Positions 35,841 through 47,005 are shown, counted from the first letter of the stretch. The stretch is 64,000 bases of DNA from Pseudomonas donghuensis (GCF_000259195.1 NZ_JH650763.1:98592-162591); one strand, 5' to 3'. Notes: generated by a model from the letters alone, not told the origin. Made by a program: numbers and translations.

Positions 35841-36619
35841 ATGTCGAAACGTAACACCCCCCAACGACGCCATAACATCCTGGCTTTGCTCAATGAGCAG
35901 GGCGAGGTGAGCGTCGACGCCCTGGCCAAGCGTTTCGAAACCTCGGAAGTGACCATTCGCAAGGACCTGGCGGCGCTCGAAGCCAACGGCCTGTTGTTGC
36001 GCCGCTATGGTGGTGCCGTCACCCTGCCGCAGGAACTGTTCACCGATCAGGGCCAGCCAGTCTCCCTCTATAAGCAGGCCATCGCCAAGGCTGCTGTGGG
36101 ACGTATCCGCGAACACGCACGAATCATCATCGACAGCGGCAGCACCACCGCCGCGATGATCCCGGAGCTGGGTCATCAACCCGGCCTGGTGGTCATGACC
36201 AACTCGTTGAATGTGGCACGTGCCCTCAGCGAGCTGGAACACGAGCCGGTACTGTTGATGACCGGAGGCACCTGGGACCCGCATTCGGAATCGTTCCAGG
36301 GCCAGGTAGCCGAGCAGGTACTACGCTCGTACGACTTCGACCAACTGTTCATTGGCGCCGACGGCATCGACCTGGCGCGCGGCACCACCACGTTCAACGA
36401 ACTGCTGGGCCTGAGCCGGGTGATGGCTGACGTCGCCCGGGAAGTGATCGTCATGGTCGAGTCCGACAAGGTCGGGCGCAAGATCCCCAACCTTGAGCTG
36501 CCTTGGGGCAGCGTCAACACCCTTATTACTGATGATCGCCTGCCCACCGAGGCACGCGAACAGATTGAAGCCCGCGGCATCAACGTGATTTGCGCCGCTA
36601 TCACCCAGGAGCATGACTA

Positions 36620-36620
<1 letters not shown>
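35841..36620 (+). CDS. glmR: DeoR-family regulator between glmU and glmS
   Basis: A 259-residue DeoR-type repressor from the ATG at 35841. The N-terminal winged HTH reads [20 protein letters not shown] then [16 protein letters not shown]. The C-terminal DeoR sensor domain has [15 protein letters not shown] and [19 protein letters not shown], as in sugar-phosphate sensors. Its stop codon overlaps the glmS start (TAATG), so it is translationally coupled to glmS. The equivalent P. aeruginosa regulator in this position has been called GlmR; a role in controlling glucosamine-6-phosphate supply is likely. Confidence 0.88.
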
Positions 36621-38455
<1,835 letters not shown>

Positions 38456-38487
38456 CGATCGCGGTTGTTAAGCCCAGAACTGGTTTT

Positions 38488-38526
38488 AGAGAATAAAAAC
38501 TGTCGCGAGAGAATAAAAACTGTCGC
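38488..38526 (+). repeat. Tandem 20 bp-period repeats at the glmS-proximal island end, probable TnsB sites
   Basis: AGAGAATAAAAACTGTCGC occurs at 38488-38506 and again, identical, at 38508-38526. Tn7 ends hold tandem 22 bp TnsB-binding sites with a similar ACAATAAA core, packed end to end near the glmS-proximal end. Position, spacing and core sequence support TnsB binding. Confidence 0.6.
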
Positions 38527-38612
38527 AGGAGCTCTGGGAGGCCTTTCCTTCCACCTCCTGCGCCTTCTCTTGGCTGACACCGTTCGCAGGGCCTACACTG
38601 AAGACCCGCAAT

Positions 38613-39749
38613 ATGCTGCTGAAAATCCAGAGAGATGAATCCCTGCGCTCGTACGTGGAGCGCAATAAATATGTCGACCCCGATAGTCCCTTCGTAGAGC
38701 TTCTAAAAGGACGTTATTGTTACTGGGGTAGCGATGAGGTAAACATCATTGCTAAATTTCTCGGCTGGGATGGATGCTATGGCTTCAATAAACTATTACA
38801 TCACCACACTCATTCACCCTGGGTTAGAGTATTTAAGTCAAGTTCTAATCGCACCTACTCTGAATCGGAGTACGTCATGGATTCTTGGACGTATGATGAC
38901 CTCACGATAGGTCGTTCATATTGCCCGTTATGCGTCAGGGATGACATAAAAGAATTTGGCTACTCTTATTGGAGGCGGCTTCATCATAAAGTTACGGTGT
39001 GCGCCAAGCACAACGTGATCTTGCTTTCGAACTGTCAGTTTTGCGGTAAGCCCTTTGCACGCGAAGGCCATGCTGTTCACGTCATGTGGAGCGGTTGCTC
39101 GGGCCGGCACCTAGGCGACGCAGAGACTGAGGTGAACGCTGACCCTGCCGCTCTGCGCCTGGCGAAATTTTACCGTGAGTTGTGCGCCCTACCTCATCAT
39201 GTGTCCAGGGATGTGGCATTACTCGTTACAAAGGAGAGGCTGACGAAACTAATCGAAGCAGCCGCTCCAGACATTCTTGTATTTGAGCCAATGTGGGGGC
39301 TTGGGTACTACATCTCTAGGGAAGGCGAGGCAAAAGAAACACATTCAGGCTATGATAAAATCACGTTCTGGATTGAGTTAGTTGCGCTAACTTATGAGAG
39401 CTTCGACGAGTTTTTGAAAGACTGTGCGTTGCATGAGCCCAATCCCGAACCGATAGACTCTTGTTGGAACGCGTACAATGTCCCAAGTACTGGGTCACGG
39501 GTGTACATTCAAGAGGACTATAATTTTGGAGTGGCTGTCTGGTCAGATACTGATCCCTTAAAGGACTTTAACAATCCCCTAAACATGGCGCTCCGGCTTT
39601 ATAACCGTCCTGTAACATACCCCTGTTGCAACCTACCCATTCCGCTGCGGCCTAAGGGGCACCAACTACAGCCGAATCGGGTAGGTGAAGCACTTCCTAA
39701 GGTCCCCAGGCTTGGAGGCGCCAGGTGGGCGTCTCCGCCCTCGACGTGA
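38613..39749 (+). CDS. TniQ/TnsD-family transposition protein, possibly truncated
   Basis: A 378-residue protein whose middle carries the TniQ zinc-binding pattern: YCPLCVRDD near residue 108, then YWRRLHHKVTVCAKHNVILL and CQFCGKPF. TniQ proteins link a TnsC ATPase to a target site. It is shorter than Tn7 TnsD (about 508 residues). The last 40 residues (from about CCNLPIPLRP) are Pro/Gly/Arg-rich and unlike a folded domain, so the original C-terminus may have been lost by rearrangement. It is the first gene inside the island, reading away from glmS, and is quite different from the second TniQ protein at 40397-41992. It may be a second targeting factor or a remnant of an earlier element at the same site. 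Confidence 0.75.
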   Translation: MLLKIQRDESLRSYVERNKYVDPDSPFVELLKGRYCYWGSDEVNIIAKFLGWDGCYGFNKLLHHHTHSPWVRVFKSSSNRTYSESEYVMDSWTYDDLTIGRSYCPLCVRDDIKEFGYSYWRRLHHKVTVCAKHNVILLSNCQFCGKPFAREGHAVHVMWSGCSGRHLGDAETEVNADPAALRLAKFYRELCALPHHVSRDVALLVTKERLTKLIEAAAPDILVFEPMWGLGYYISREGEAKETHSGYDKITFWIELVALTYESFDEFLKDCALHEPNPEPIDSCWNAYNVPSTGSRVYIQEDYNFGVAVWSDTDPLKDFNNPLNMALRLYNRPVTYPCCNLPIPLRPKGHQLQPNRVGEALPKVPRLGGARWASPPST

Positions 39750-39838
39750 ACCTACCAGTCATCCCCCTCTCACGATGCGCACCTCTCATAGGAGTAAGGT
39801 AAGCTTCACCCGAGGGCACAGCTGGTACAGGTGGCCAT
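39750..39838. other. Short non-coding junction
   Basis: No gene or convincing motif is seen between the TniQ stop and the DUF2384 remnant. The flanking sequences suggest a rearranged zone. Confidence 0.5.
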
Positions 39839-40102
39839 ATGCTTGCGATTGATTTGCTCGGCCCTTCACCTTCAGGACGTCCCCGCTGCTGGAGCGGCCA
39901 GTACCGTTGCTTCCTCGCTCGCTGGGACCAAGTTCAGAGTCTCGCGGCTTACGTTCTGGGCAATGACCGCTTAGCTGATGAATGGCTAATACGGCCGGCG
40001 ATCGGCCTAGAAAGACGCACTCCCTGTAGCCTTCTCGTCGATGCGCAGGGCTATCGCCAGGTCTGCCAATACCTCATGAGGATCGAGTACGGCATTTACT
40101 GA
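39839..40102 (+). pseudogene. Remnant of a DUF2384 (Xre/MbcA/ParS-type) antitoxin
   Basis: The 87-codon frame ends with a good DUF2384 toxin-binding C-terminus: RWDQVQSLAAYVLGNDRLAD, then EWLIRPAIGLERRTPCSLLV and a final RIEYGIY. Intact antitoxins of this family are usually about 130-160 residues with an N-terminal helix-turn-helix, which is absent; the first 28 residues here look unrelated. These antitoxins pair with RES-domain toxins encoded directly downstream. After the stop, the sequence at 40103-40200 could encode AWRELRR and AFAASRMG, faintly like a RES N-terminus, but no intact toxin frame exists. I regard the pair as decayed. Confidence 0.6.
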
Positions 40103-40396
40103 CGCGATGGGTAATGTGTGCTTGGCGGGAGCTTCGTCGCGTGGCGTTTGCTGCTAGCCGCATGGGCGTACTGACAGGCATCCTCTCTATTTGGCGCTGG
40201 ACCCACCTAGTTGCCACCAGACGGTGGTGTCTGCTGCGTTAATACAGTTGGCTGCTCTGATTAATTGCATACATCTAAAATGTATTGCGCAACATTCTGT
40301 ACCGTCAGGAGGCTATCATCTTCTCAGTGATGGACTGTCATACATGTACGTGGCCTTGTCGATACTTAGTATTACTAGAAAATCAATAAAAACAAA
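40103..40396. other. Gene-poor, AT-rich stretch
   Basis: No intact gene is visible. The left part may be the remains of a RES toxin; the right part (about 40255-40396) is AT-rich and lies beyond the stop codon of the leftward tnsD-like gene. Confidence 0.5.
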
Positions 40397-41992
40397 CTAA
40401 TGAGGAATTTCGGAGAGAAGTCTTCTCGTTTTTGAGTAGTGCGACTTCTGCTCAAGCGAACAGAAGAGGCTCGGCACCAGCTGATACAGGTCACGCTTGC
40501 GAATTTTTTTGAAACCGCTAGCGGACGTTTCTAGCATTTGCTTGATCAGCACGCACAAGTTTTCATCGCGGGCATCCCAATCAACGGCTACATGGTTTCC
40601 GCTTCTGCCACTTGGAAGTGCGCTCGTTTGTGACATTAACCATGTGCGATCGTTTCGATAGAGCCAGGCATATACTTTGGGAACTAATTTTTTAATTTTG
40701 TTTGCGCTAGCATTGGGCATTTGATTAACGGTTGAGCACCATACTTCCCGCTGTTCCGCACATTTTTCGAGGTAACGATTGTTAATAAACTGTTGGCAGC
40801 ATAATGGATTTAAGCGAAGCAGCCGATTCACTGTGCTGATAGATACCTCAAAGCGTGAGCAGACCTCTTTCTTACTGGCGCCAGTTAACATCGCATTCAA
40901 GATTTTATCTTTTAATTCATTACGTATTTTCTTAGGTCTTGGGGCGCCGGTTTGCCGTTCTGCCTGAGGAAGCTGCTCATCGACAGTTTGTGCCAGTACC
41001 AACTTTTGACAATGGCTATCATCTAAAACGTGCAAGTCTTTCGCGGCCTGTTGATAGGCGTCCACGAATGACTCTAGGCGTCCGAATAGCCACGAAATCA
41101 GAGTCAAATGCTTCAGTGGATGGCAGTAACCACGCGGCTTGCGTGTCATTTGAGAAATGAACCCTATTGCACACCGCCGAGAGCACGGTAAGGCGGTGAA
41201 GGGTGGGTACGGTTGGAGCTCTGAGCAACGTTGAGCAAAGCAGTCAGCAGCGGCTTCGCGCGCTTGCTGTGAGGCCCCCAGCTTACTGAAAGCTTCTTTG
41301 TAGACCAGGGCAACAGTATTGGGATCAAACCGAGTCGTGATGCCCATTTTGCATAGTGCAATGGCTGACTTAGACATTGTCTGGAGTGCTGTACTTGTTG
41401 CAGGGCTCAGGGCCGTTTGGCTAGTCGAAACGAGGGCGTTTTCATCTGGAAGCAGCCACTGATAGCCCCTTGACCATTGTCTATTTTCTGTTGACTCCAA
41501 TAGGAGAAAACCATGTATAGGACATGTAGTTACACCGGGAATTTGATGAGATAGGTGCCAGTACGTGGAGCCGTACGCAGATGTGTCAGCCGTCATGCAT
41601 TTCAAGCAGGCCTTTAACGGATGTGCTCCACCGAACCTACCAGTGACAAGCCCAAGTTTATATTTTAGTGATCCCAGTTGGGGGCCGCTCAGTGCTAGCT
41701 TGAGTTTTTGGATATTTTCAGGTGACTGGAATGGAAAGAATATAGGGGAGATAGTGTGTTCACAGATGATATTATCTGGGCTACCCCAGCACGACCTTGC
41801 CCTCTCGTTCAATAAGTTTAGGTTTTTAGGAAAGTCGTGTGCGAACGCCGTTGCGCTGTCTCCGAAAAGAAAATTCAGCGTCTCTTCTTGTGATTGGCTG
41901 CCCATAAAAATATGTTGCCGGCTACAAAGACTGTAAAAGCATTCGTCCTGTAACCAATGCAGATAAGGAGGCTGCTTGCTGGTGAGGTTCAT
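40397..41992 (-). CDS. tnsD: TnsD-like target-site selector (TniQ family)
   Basis: A 531-residue protein from the ATG at 41992, with GAGG nine bases upstream; a TTG five codons earlier is also open. The N-terminal half has the TniQ zinc pattern (LKACLKCM near 128, YWHLSHQIPGVTTCPIHGFLL). The C-terminal half contains a helix-turn-helix, GASKKEVCSRFEVSISTVNRLL near residue 375 when read in two parts, and a second domain ending KRDLYQLVPSLF, as in Tn7 TnsD. The length is close to Tn7 TnsD, which binds the glmS end and recruits TnsC. Here the gene faces the opposite way from tnsABC and lies between glmS and tnsA, unlike Tn7 where it follows tnsC. Confidence 0.82.
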   Translation of the reverse strand: MNLTSKQPPYLHWLQDECFYSLCSRQHIFMGSQSQEETLNFLFGDSATAFAHDFPKNLNLLNERARSCWGSPDNIICEHTISPIFFPFQSPENIQKLKLALSGPQLGSLKYKLGLVTGRFGGAHPLKACLKCMTADTSAYGSTYWHLSHQIPGVTTCPIHGFLLLESTENRQWSRGYQWLLPDENALVSTSQTALSPATSTALQTMSKSAIALCKMGITTRFDPNTVALVYKEAFSKLGASQQAREAAADCFAQRCSELQPYPPFTALPCSRRCAIGFISQMTRKPRGYCHPLKHLTLISWLFGRLESFVDAYQQAAKDLHVLDDSHCQKLVLAQTVDEQLPQAERQTGAPRPKKIRNELKDKILNAMLTGASKKEVCSRFEVSISTVNRLLRLNPLCCQQFINNRYLEKCAEQREVWCSTVNQMPNASANKIKKLVPKVYAWLYRNDRTWLMSQTSALPSGRSGNHVAVDWDARDENLCVLIKQMLETSASGFKKIRKRDLYQLVPSLFCSLEQKSHYSKTRRLLSEIPH

Positions 41993-42670
41993 GTTGGTGA
42001 TCCTCAAAAACCTAAAATAATCCCTAACTTTTACATTTGGAAAGTTCTATCCGTTATTAGTCAAAAGCTTGTTAGGTTATTCGGCTAATAGCCGGGTACG
42101 CATGCAGGCGCAGCCTTCCCTCCTCCAGCACCCCGGGTAGGGGACCGGAATCTTGTGTGCGCTTTGTGTAGGCGGAAATTTGTTTGCGGGAGATCTTGAG
42201 GAGTTTGCTATCGTTGGTGCGCAAACTTGTTGTCAGCCAGGAATTTCCGGCGTTAACATATTCTTTCGACCAAACTCATGGCGAAGAACGCGCCACCCGC
42301 TGATGGCCTTGACCAAGGCTCGCGAGGTGCTCGGATTCGCAACTGGCGGATACGCCTAAGGTAGACCTATCGAAAGAATTTCAGATGACAGCTAGCCATA
42401 CGAGAGAGCTGGAAGTCAGTTAGACAAGGGCCCAAGTGCGACCTTGGGCCCCTGTGGATAAGTCAGAAATGCTGCCTGACTTCTCCATTGTCTATCCCAT
42501 GCATGTGAGACGTCAAGTCTTGCACGGCTTCGCTCATCCACAAGAATCTGCGCGTTATCCACAGTCTGACGCGTGGTTACCTGCCCGCAGGATAAGGGTT
42601 TCGCCAGCGTGCCTGTTGTTATCCCCAACAGGTACGGCCTGCGGAATCCTGATGAGATTGGAATGCTTGG
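41993..42670. other. Divergent control region between tnsD-like and tnsA genes
   Basis: This 678 bp region carries no convincing gene. A 68-codon frame at 42153-42359 ends ALTKAREVLGFATGG and may be a fragment of a lost gene. A hairpin lies at 42428-42451 (GGGCCCAAG, six-base loop, CTTGGGCCC). Two perfect DnaA boxes follow, TGTGGATAA at 42453-42461 and TTATCCACA at 42555-42563. The left end is AT-rich and probably contains the tnsD promoter. Confidence 0.55.
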
Positions 42671-43630
42671 ATGAAACCGCAGGAAAGATTTGATCTCATC
42701 ATGAGCCGCCAGAGTCGGTTCAAATGGGGTGGGGAGTATGTACCGTCCACGCTGGCGGTTCCCCGGGAGGCTCCAAAGGGGTCTCGAATCAGCAGGCTGC
42801 ACAGTCAAAAGCTGAGACGTACGCTTCATCTCCTTTCTTGGCCGGAGAAAGTGTTCGCGCAATTAGCCCTCTACCATCCTGATCTGTTTGAGATGCACGA
42901 GCAGAAAATGCTCTGGCCCATCAATGCAGGCCATCCGTTACGAGGACACCCTTTGACGAAGGGGACCTTTCCGCCGCCTCTGCGCGGTACCGTCGATATC
43001 GCCGCAGAGATAGGTTTTAAGCATCATCAAATCGTAGTTGAAGATGAGAGTGGCAGACAGAGAGTGCCATACCCCTACCAAGGGGACCTTCTGTTGTACC
43101 TGCTGAATAGCCGAGGAGAACCTTACGCCGTCAACTGGACGGTCAAGGACCAGGCAGGAGCTTTCCGTGAGCGGCGAAGGACATCGCCGAAGACTCCTGT
43201 TCAGCAGCGGGGAGACCGTGAGCATGCCGAACTCAGGGGCGAGTTGGAGAGGCAATACTACGCGAGTGCCGACATCCGAACCGTTGAGGTTTCTCGCGAC
43301 ATGTTAACGCCCACGATCCAAGCGAACCTGGATCTCTTGTTTGGCATGCACGACCTGAATTCCTCTCTTGAGGCGACTTTGCTGGATGACTTCAGTAGCG
43401 CAGTGGCCGATGCCGTGCAGACTGGCAATCCTGTTGCCTACGTGGCGATCGAATACAGTGCTCGGTGGGGTTTGCGCGACCAATTCATCGCGAAAATCTA
43501 TCAGGATATTTGGGATCGAAGACTCCTCGTCGACTTTAGCGAACCTATCCTGATTGATCGCCCGCTCGTTACTGGTGGATGCGATCTGCTTCAGGAATTC
43601 AGCTCATTTTTCGAAGAGACGGCATTGTGA
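42671..43630 (+). CDS. tnsA: TnsA-like transposon endonuclease
   Basis: A 319-residue protein. The restriction-enzyme-like catalytic set is likely E59 (SWPEKVFAQL), D139 (YQGDLLLYLL) and K159 (VNWTVKDQ), comparable in order to the Glu-Asp-Lys of Tn7 TnsA. A C-terminal winged-helix part follows (ADIRTVEVSRDMLT onward). TnsA cuts the 5' ends of the transposon and works with TnsB to give full excision. The start at 42671 has a weak ribosome site; an ATG at 42701 is an alternative. It overlaps tnsB by four bases. Confidence 0.9.
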   Translation: MKPQERFDLIMSRQSRFKWGGEYVPSTLAVPREAPKGSRISRLHSQKLRRTLHLLSWPEKVFAQLALYHPDLFEMHEQKMLWPINAGHPLRGHPLTKGTFPPPLRGTVDIAAEIGFKHHQIVVEDESGRQRVPYPYQGDLLLYLLNSRGEPYAVNWTVKDQAGAFRERRRTSPKTPVQQRGDREHAELRGELERQYYASADIRTVEVSRDMLTPTIQANLDLLFGMHDLNSSLEATLLDDFSSAVADAVQTGNPVAYVAIEYSARWGLRDQFIAKIYQDIWDRRLLVDFSEPILIDRPLVTGGCDLLQEFSSFFEETAL

Positions 43631-45639
43631 GAGCCGGGTCGCGGGTCATCGCCCCGGAGGGTTTTCTCAACCTCACGCAAGGCACCGTCTACCACTTCCT
43701 GGCCAGTGATGGCTGGCGAAATCGAGTTCGCCTGATCGAGTTCAAAGACGATGGAAAACGGATAGAAACCCATCTGGTTCAACTGTCCCGGATCGATTTT
43801 GAAGAAGCGGTTGAGAATGGATGGCTACTGGAGGATGGCCAAGCGGATTCGACTCCACCCTGGCTGAAACCCGTCGAAGGTGTGGCTATCGACCATCTGG
43901 AGAACCGTCGGATCTCCCCCAAAGAGAGCTACGAGCAGAAGGTGAACAAGCGCTTTACTGCGATCTCAAGCTTGGTCAAAGGTCAAGCCGAGGTTTTTGC
44001 GAGCGATGACCCAGACGCTCTTATCAACGCTCACGCTAAGGCTCTGCGACCTCATCAGAATGCAGCCAGAATGAGGCTCTGGTTCTATTCCTATGTGGTG
44101 TTTGGCCAGAACAAATGGTCCCTGCTGCCCCCTCTTCACCGAATCGGGGCCTGGAATCGTGAAGGGCCTGGTCATAAAAAGAAGTTTGGCCGGCCCTCCC
44201 GCAAGGGGAAAAAGCATGGATATCGTTGTGACGGAATCATGCAGCAGAAGTTGCTGAATGGGTTCCTCGCTCATCAATCTCCTCATAAAACTCAAAACAA
44301 GATCTATAGGGAAATTCTCACCAAGGAGTTTGGTTGCGTCGTACTAAATCAACGCGGCGCGACGGTGGAATTTAGGCATCCTGAAGGCAAGCCGTTTCCT
44401 TCATTTGCCCAGTTTAGGTATTGGATATCCAAAATGATCAGCCCGAAGTCACTTCGTGCTGCTTTAAAAGGAGCGCATCGCGCCCGCGCTCAGTCCGGTT
44501 CGGAGGGAAGTTTCTCCGACAATCTCATCAATGTGAACCAGCGAATTGAGTTTGATGGCTACAATATTTCCGAGAAAATTTCTGGGTTGACTGAAGGTAG
44601 TGCTGTCGACAGCTTCTGTGTCGTTCGAGCTGTTTGTGCGCTGTCCGGGATGGTGCTGGGTATTGGCTTCTCGGAAGGCAAGGAAAATATGGCTGCTTAT
44701 CGCATGGCCATCTACTCCATGGCGTGCGACAAGGTCAAATTCTGTGAGCAGTTCGGTGTTGAGATCAGAGCCGACCAATGGCCTAGTGCTGGCTTATCCG
44801 GCGGGCTGGTGCTGGATAGAGGCCCTGCTGCAGGATACCAGGCAGAACCAGAAATCAATTGGTTGAGGTCGGTAGAGCTAACACCTATTTACTCAGGTCA
44901 GTCCAAGGCAACTGTCGAGTCCTCTCACCCTAGAGACAAGCAGACGCCCGGGCAGCCGACCTATTTTCACAGCAGGCTGGATTTTGTTCAGATGGCCAAG
45001 CGCGAGATCGTGCAGGTTCTAAAGGACAATCATGCCTCTGACGCTGGAAAGCGTATGGACGAGGAGATGATTCTGGCTGGCATCAAGCCGACTCCACATG
45101 ACATTTACACCTACTGGAGTATGCGTGGTCGAGATTCCTCGATCGGCGTTCCATTCGATACGGCTGTTAGACAGTTTCTTAATGTACGACCAGTTGCGAT
45201 AAGAAAAGATGGCGTCTATTTGTACGGACGGAAATATAGATCCCGGGCGTTGGACGAAACGGGTGTGTTTGATCTAGTAGCTCGGCGAGGCGTCATAAAC
45301 ACTTCTGCATATGTTTTGGTCATGTGCGTTCGACACATATGGATTGAAGTCAAAGGGATCTTGTATGAGTTAGATTTTGTGAGGACGGCGCGTACTGCAC
45401 TTGGCACTATCGATATTTCCCTGCGCGACCTTGAGGAAATTGACCAGATTCGTCGAGGTGGCGCTGCAGATCTTCGAGATGAGCGCCCTGCGCATGAACA
45501 ATATTTCGAAGACATATTCAAACAAAATACAGGCGAAGACTGGGATGCTGGTGAGCGGAAAATAGGACGGCCCTCGAAAGGTGGTGCTGCCCTGCGCGAC
45601 ACTGCCGACTACAACCGCTTGAGAGGAGCTTCGAAATGA
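43627..45639 (+). CDS. tnsB: TnsB-like DDE transposase
   Basis: A 670-residue protein from the GTG at 43627, whose GTGA overlaps the tnsA stop; a longer frame would overlap tnsA by 52 bp. The DDE triad is read as D310 (QRIEFDGYNI), D397 (GLVLDRGPAAGY) and E431 (SKATVESSHPRDK); the 34-residue D-E spacing is typical. N-terminal residues to about 290 contain the HTH DNA-binding domains that recognise the transposon ends. TnsB cuts and joins the 3' ends. It overlaps tnsC by four bases (ATGA). Confidence 0.93.
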   Translation: MRAGSRVIAPEGFLNLTQGTVYHFLASDGWRNRVRLIEFKDDGKRIETHLVQLSRIDFEEAVENGWLLEDGQADSTPPWLKPVEGVAIDHLENRRISPKESYEQKVNKRFTAISSLVKGQAEVFASDDPDALINAHAKALRPHQNAARMRLWFYSYVVFGQNKWSLLPPLHRIGAWNREGPGHKKKFGRPSRKGKKHGYRCDGIMQQKLLNGFLAHQSPHKTQNKIYREILTKEFGCVVLNQRGATVEFRHPEGKPFPSFAQFRYWISKMISPKSLRAALKGAHRARAQSGSEGSFSDNLINVNQRIEFDGYNISEKISGLTEGSAVDSFCVVRAVCALSGMVLGIGFSEGKENMAAYRMAIYSMACDKVKFCEQFGVEIRADQWPSAGLSGGLVLDRGPAAGYQAEPEINWLRSVELTPIYSGQSKATVESSHPRDKQTPGQPTYFHSRLDFVQMAKREIVQVLKDNHASDAGKRMDEEMILAGIKPTPHDIYTYWSMRGRDSSIGVPFDTAVRQFLNVRPVAIRKDGVYLYGRKYRSRALDETGVFDLVARRGVINTSAYVLVMCVRHIWIEVKGILYELDFVRTARTALGTIDISLRDLEEIDQIRRGGAADLRDERPAHEQYFEDIFKQNTGEDWDAGERKIGRPSKGGAALRDTADYNRLRGASK

Positions 45640-46982
45640 ACAGAACCATCGAAACTCGTTTCGACGGTTTTATGGACATTGAAAGCATCCGGCGTAGGGT
45701 TATCGCTCGACCAGAGCCTGTACTGGATTTGGAGGCGTTTCATCCCCTAGTGGGTGCTGAGCTTCTCGCCGGAAGATTGAAGGAGATGTACCTCCCTAAC
45801 GAGTTCTCTCTCAATTTCATTCATGAAATGATCGGCTTGGCGTACCTGCACAACCTCAAGGTTTTCAGCAGTGAAGCAGGGTACGCCGCAGGAGTCTTCA
45901 ACCCTCCCGAGGTGGAAGTGTCACCGGTCTGCCTTACCGGCTTGGCGGGGGTGGGTAAGAGCCAGACTATCGCTGCTCTGCGAAGGGCTCTGCCGCCACC
46001 GGCAGAGCTCACTTGTGCCCTGTTTGAAGGCAGCATTGAGCTGACCTCCCTGTGGTACGCGAGCGCGCGCGGCAAAGCAGGTGGTCGGCAGCTACTCCTG
46101 GATTTCGTTCATGGCAGCGGCCATGACGGGCGCGGCGGCAATTCGGCGAAACTGCTCGTTGAGTCTCGCCGGCGAGCCTATCGAGACGGCGTCTCCATGG
46201 TTGTTCTGGATGAAACCCAGCACAACAATACCGGTATGGGCGCGTCCAGAGTGACTGACATCCTGCTGACAATGACTGCCATCGGACCGCCGATGATCTT
46301 TGTTTCCAACTACAGCCTTGTGCACAAGCTGCTTCGACGTAATAGTGAGGACAAGCAGAGGCTGCTTTCCGAACCACGGATCATGATGCCTGAGGATCCA
46401 AAGAGCCAGGATTGGGCTGAATATGTAGACGAGTGCATCAGGGTCAGCGGCGGCCGTGTAAAAGCAGGCAAAAATGAGTTTGTAGCTGAGCTATACCGTT
46501 CCACCTTCGGTATCAAGCGGCTCGCTGTGCACCTGCTGAAGCTTGCTTATATCGAATGTCGTGCTGCCGGCAGGACTCGGATTGAGGTCGAAGATCTGCA
46601 CAAGGCCTACCGGTCCAGCGCATACACCAGTAATGCGATGGAAGTTGAAGAGCTGCAGCTGCAGGCCATCAACAATGGATCTCGCGGGGCGCATCTGGAT
46701 CTGCGGTGCCCGTTCGACTTGCCCGTTCAGTATAAGTCGAACGTGGTGAGCTTCGCCCGGGCCGATCGTGATAAGCGGGTGCAAGAGAGGGTTTTCGGTT
46801 CGTCGGCTACCGAGGCGGAGCGCTCAGTGCTGAAACATATCGCCTTGCCAGAGGAGAAAATTCCAGCCAAAGCTAGACGGCGTACACCAGCCCCAAAGTC
46901 GACAGATGCAGACCTTACGCGCGCTTTCCATCAGTACATGGAGTTGCACTCACCATCATCAGACCCTAAAAAGCCGAAGTGA
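45636..46982 (+). CDS. tnsC: TnsC-like AAA+ transposition regulator
   Basis: A 448-residue AAA+ ATPase with Walker A GLAGVGKSQ (102-110) and Walker B MVVLDETQHN (D192, E193). The sensor region contains PPMIFVSNYSLVHKL. TnsC forms filaments on target DNA and passes the TniQ/TnsD signal to TnsAB. The ATG overlaps the tnsB stop. No tnsD or tnsE follows it; the next genes are unrelated cargo. Confidence 0.92.
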   Translation: MNRTIETRFDGFMDIESIRRRVIARPEPVLDLEAFHPLVGAELLAGRLKEMYLPNEFSLNFIHEMIGLAYLHNLKVFSSEAGYAAGVFNPPEVEVSPVCLTGLAGVGKSQTIAALRRALPPPAELTCALFEGSIELTSLWYASARGKAGGRQLLLDFVHGSGHDGRGGNSAKLLVESRRRAYRDGVSMVVLDETQHNNTGMGASRVTDILLTMTAIGPPMIFVSNYSLVHKLLRRNSEDKQRLLSEPRIMMPEDPKSQDWAEYVDECIRVSGGRVKAGKNEFVAELYRSTFGIKRLAVHLLKLAYIECRAAGRTRIEVEDLHKAYRSSAYTSNAMEVEELQLQAINNGSRGAHLDLRCPFDLPVQYKSNVVSFARADRDKRVQERVFGSSATEAERSVLKHIALPEEKIPAKARRRTPAPKSTDADLTRAFHQYMELHSPSSDPKKPK

Positions 46983-47005
46983 AAGACCCAACTCAAGGCT
47001 GCGAG

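Noticed and set aside
38488-38526. Tandem repeats as a possible short CRISPR array
   Set aside because: Only two copies with one base between them and no spacers; position fits transposon-end sites.
42153-42359. A 68-codon frame upstream of tnsA as a gene
   Set aside because: No ribosome binding site or family match; only the last part looks like protein sequence, so it was noted as a possible fragment.
42428-42451. GGGCCCAAG/CTTGGGCCC hairpin as an intrinsic terminator
   Set aside because: There is no T run on either side and no gene ends directly before it.
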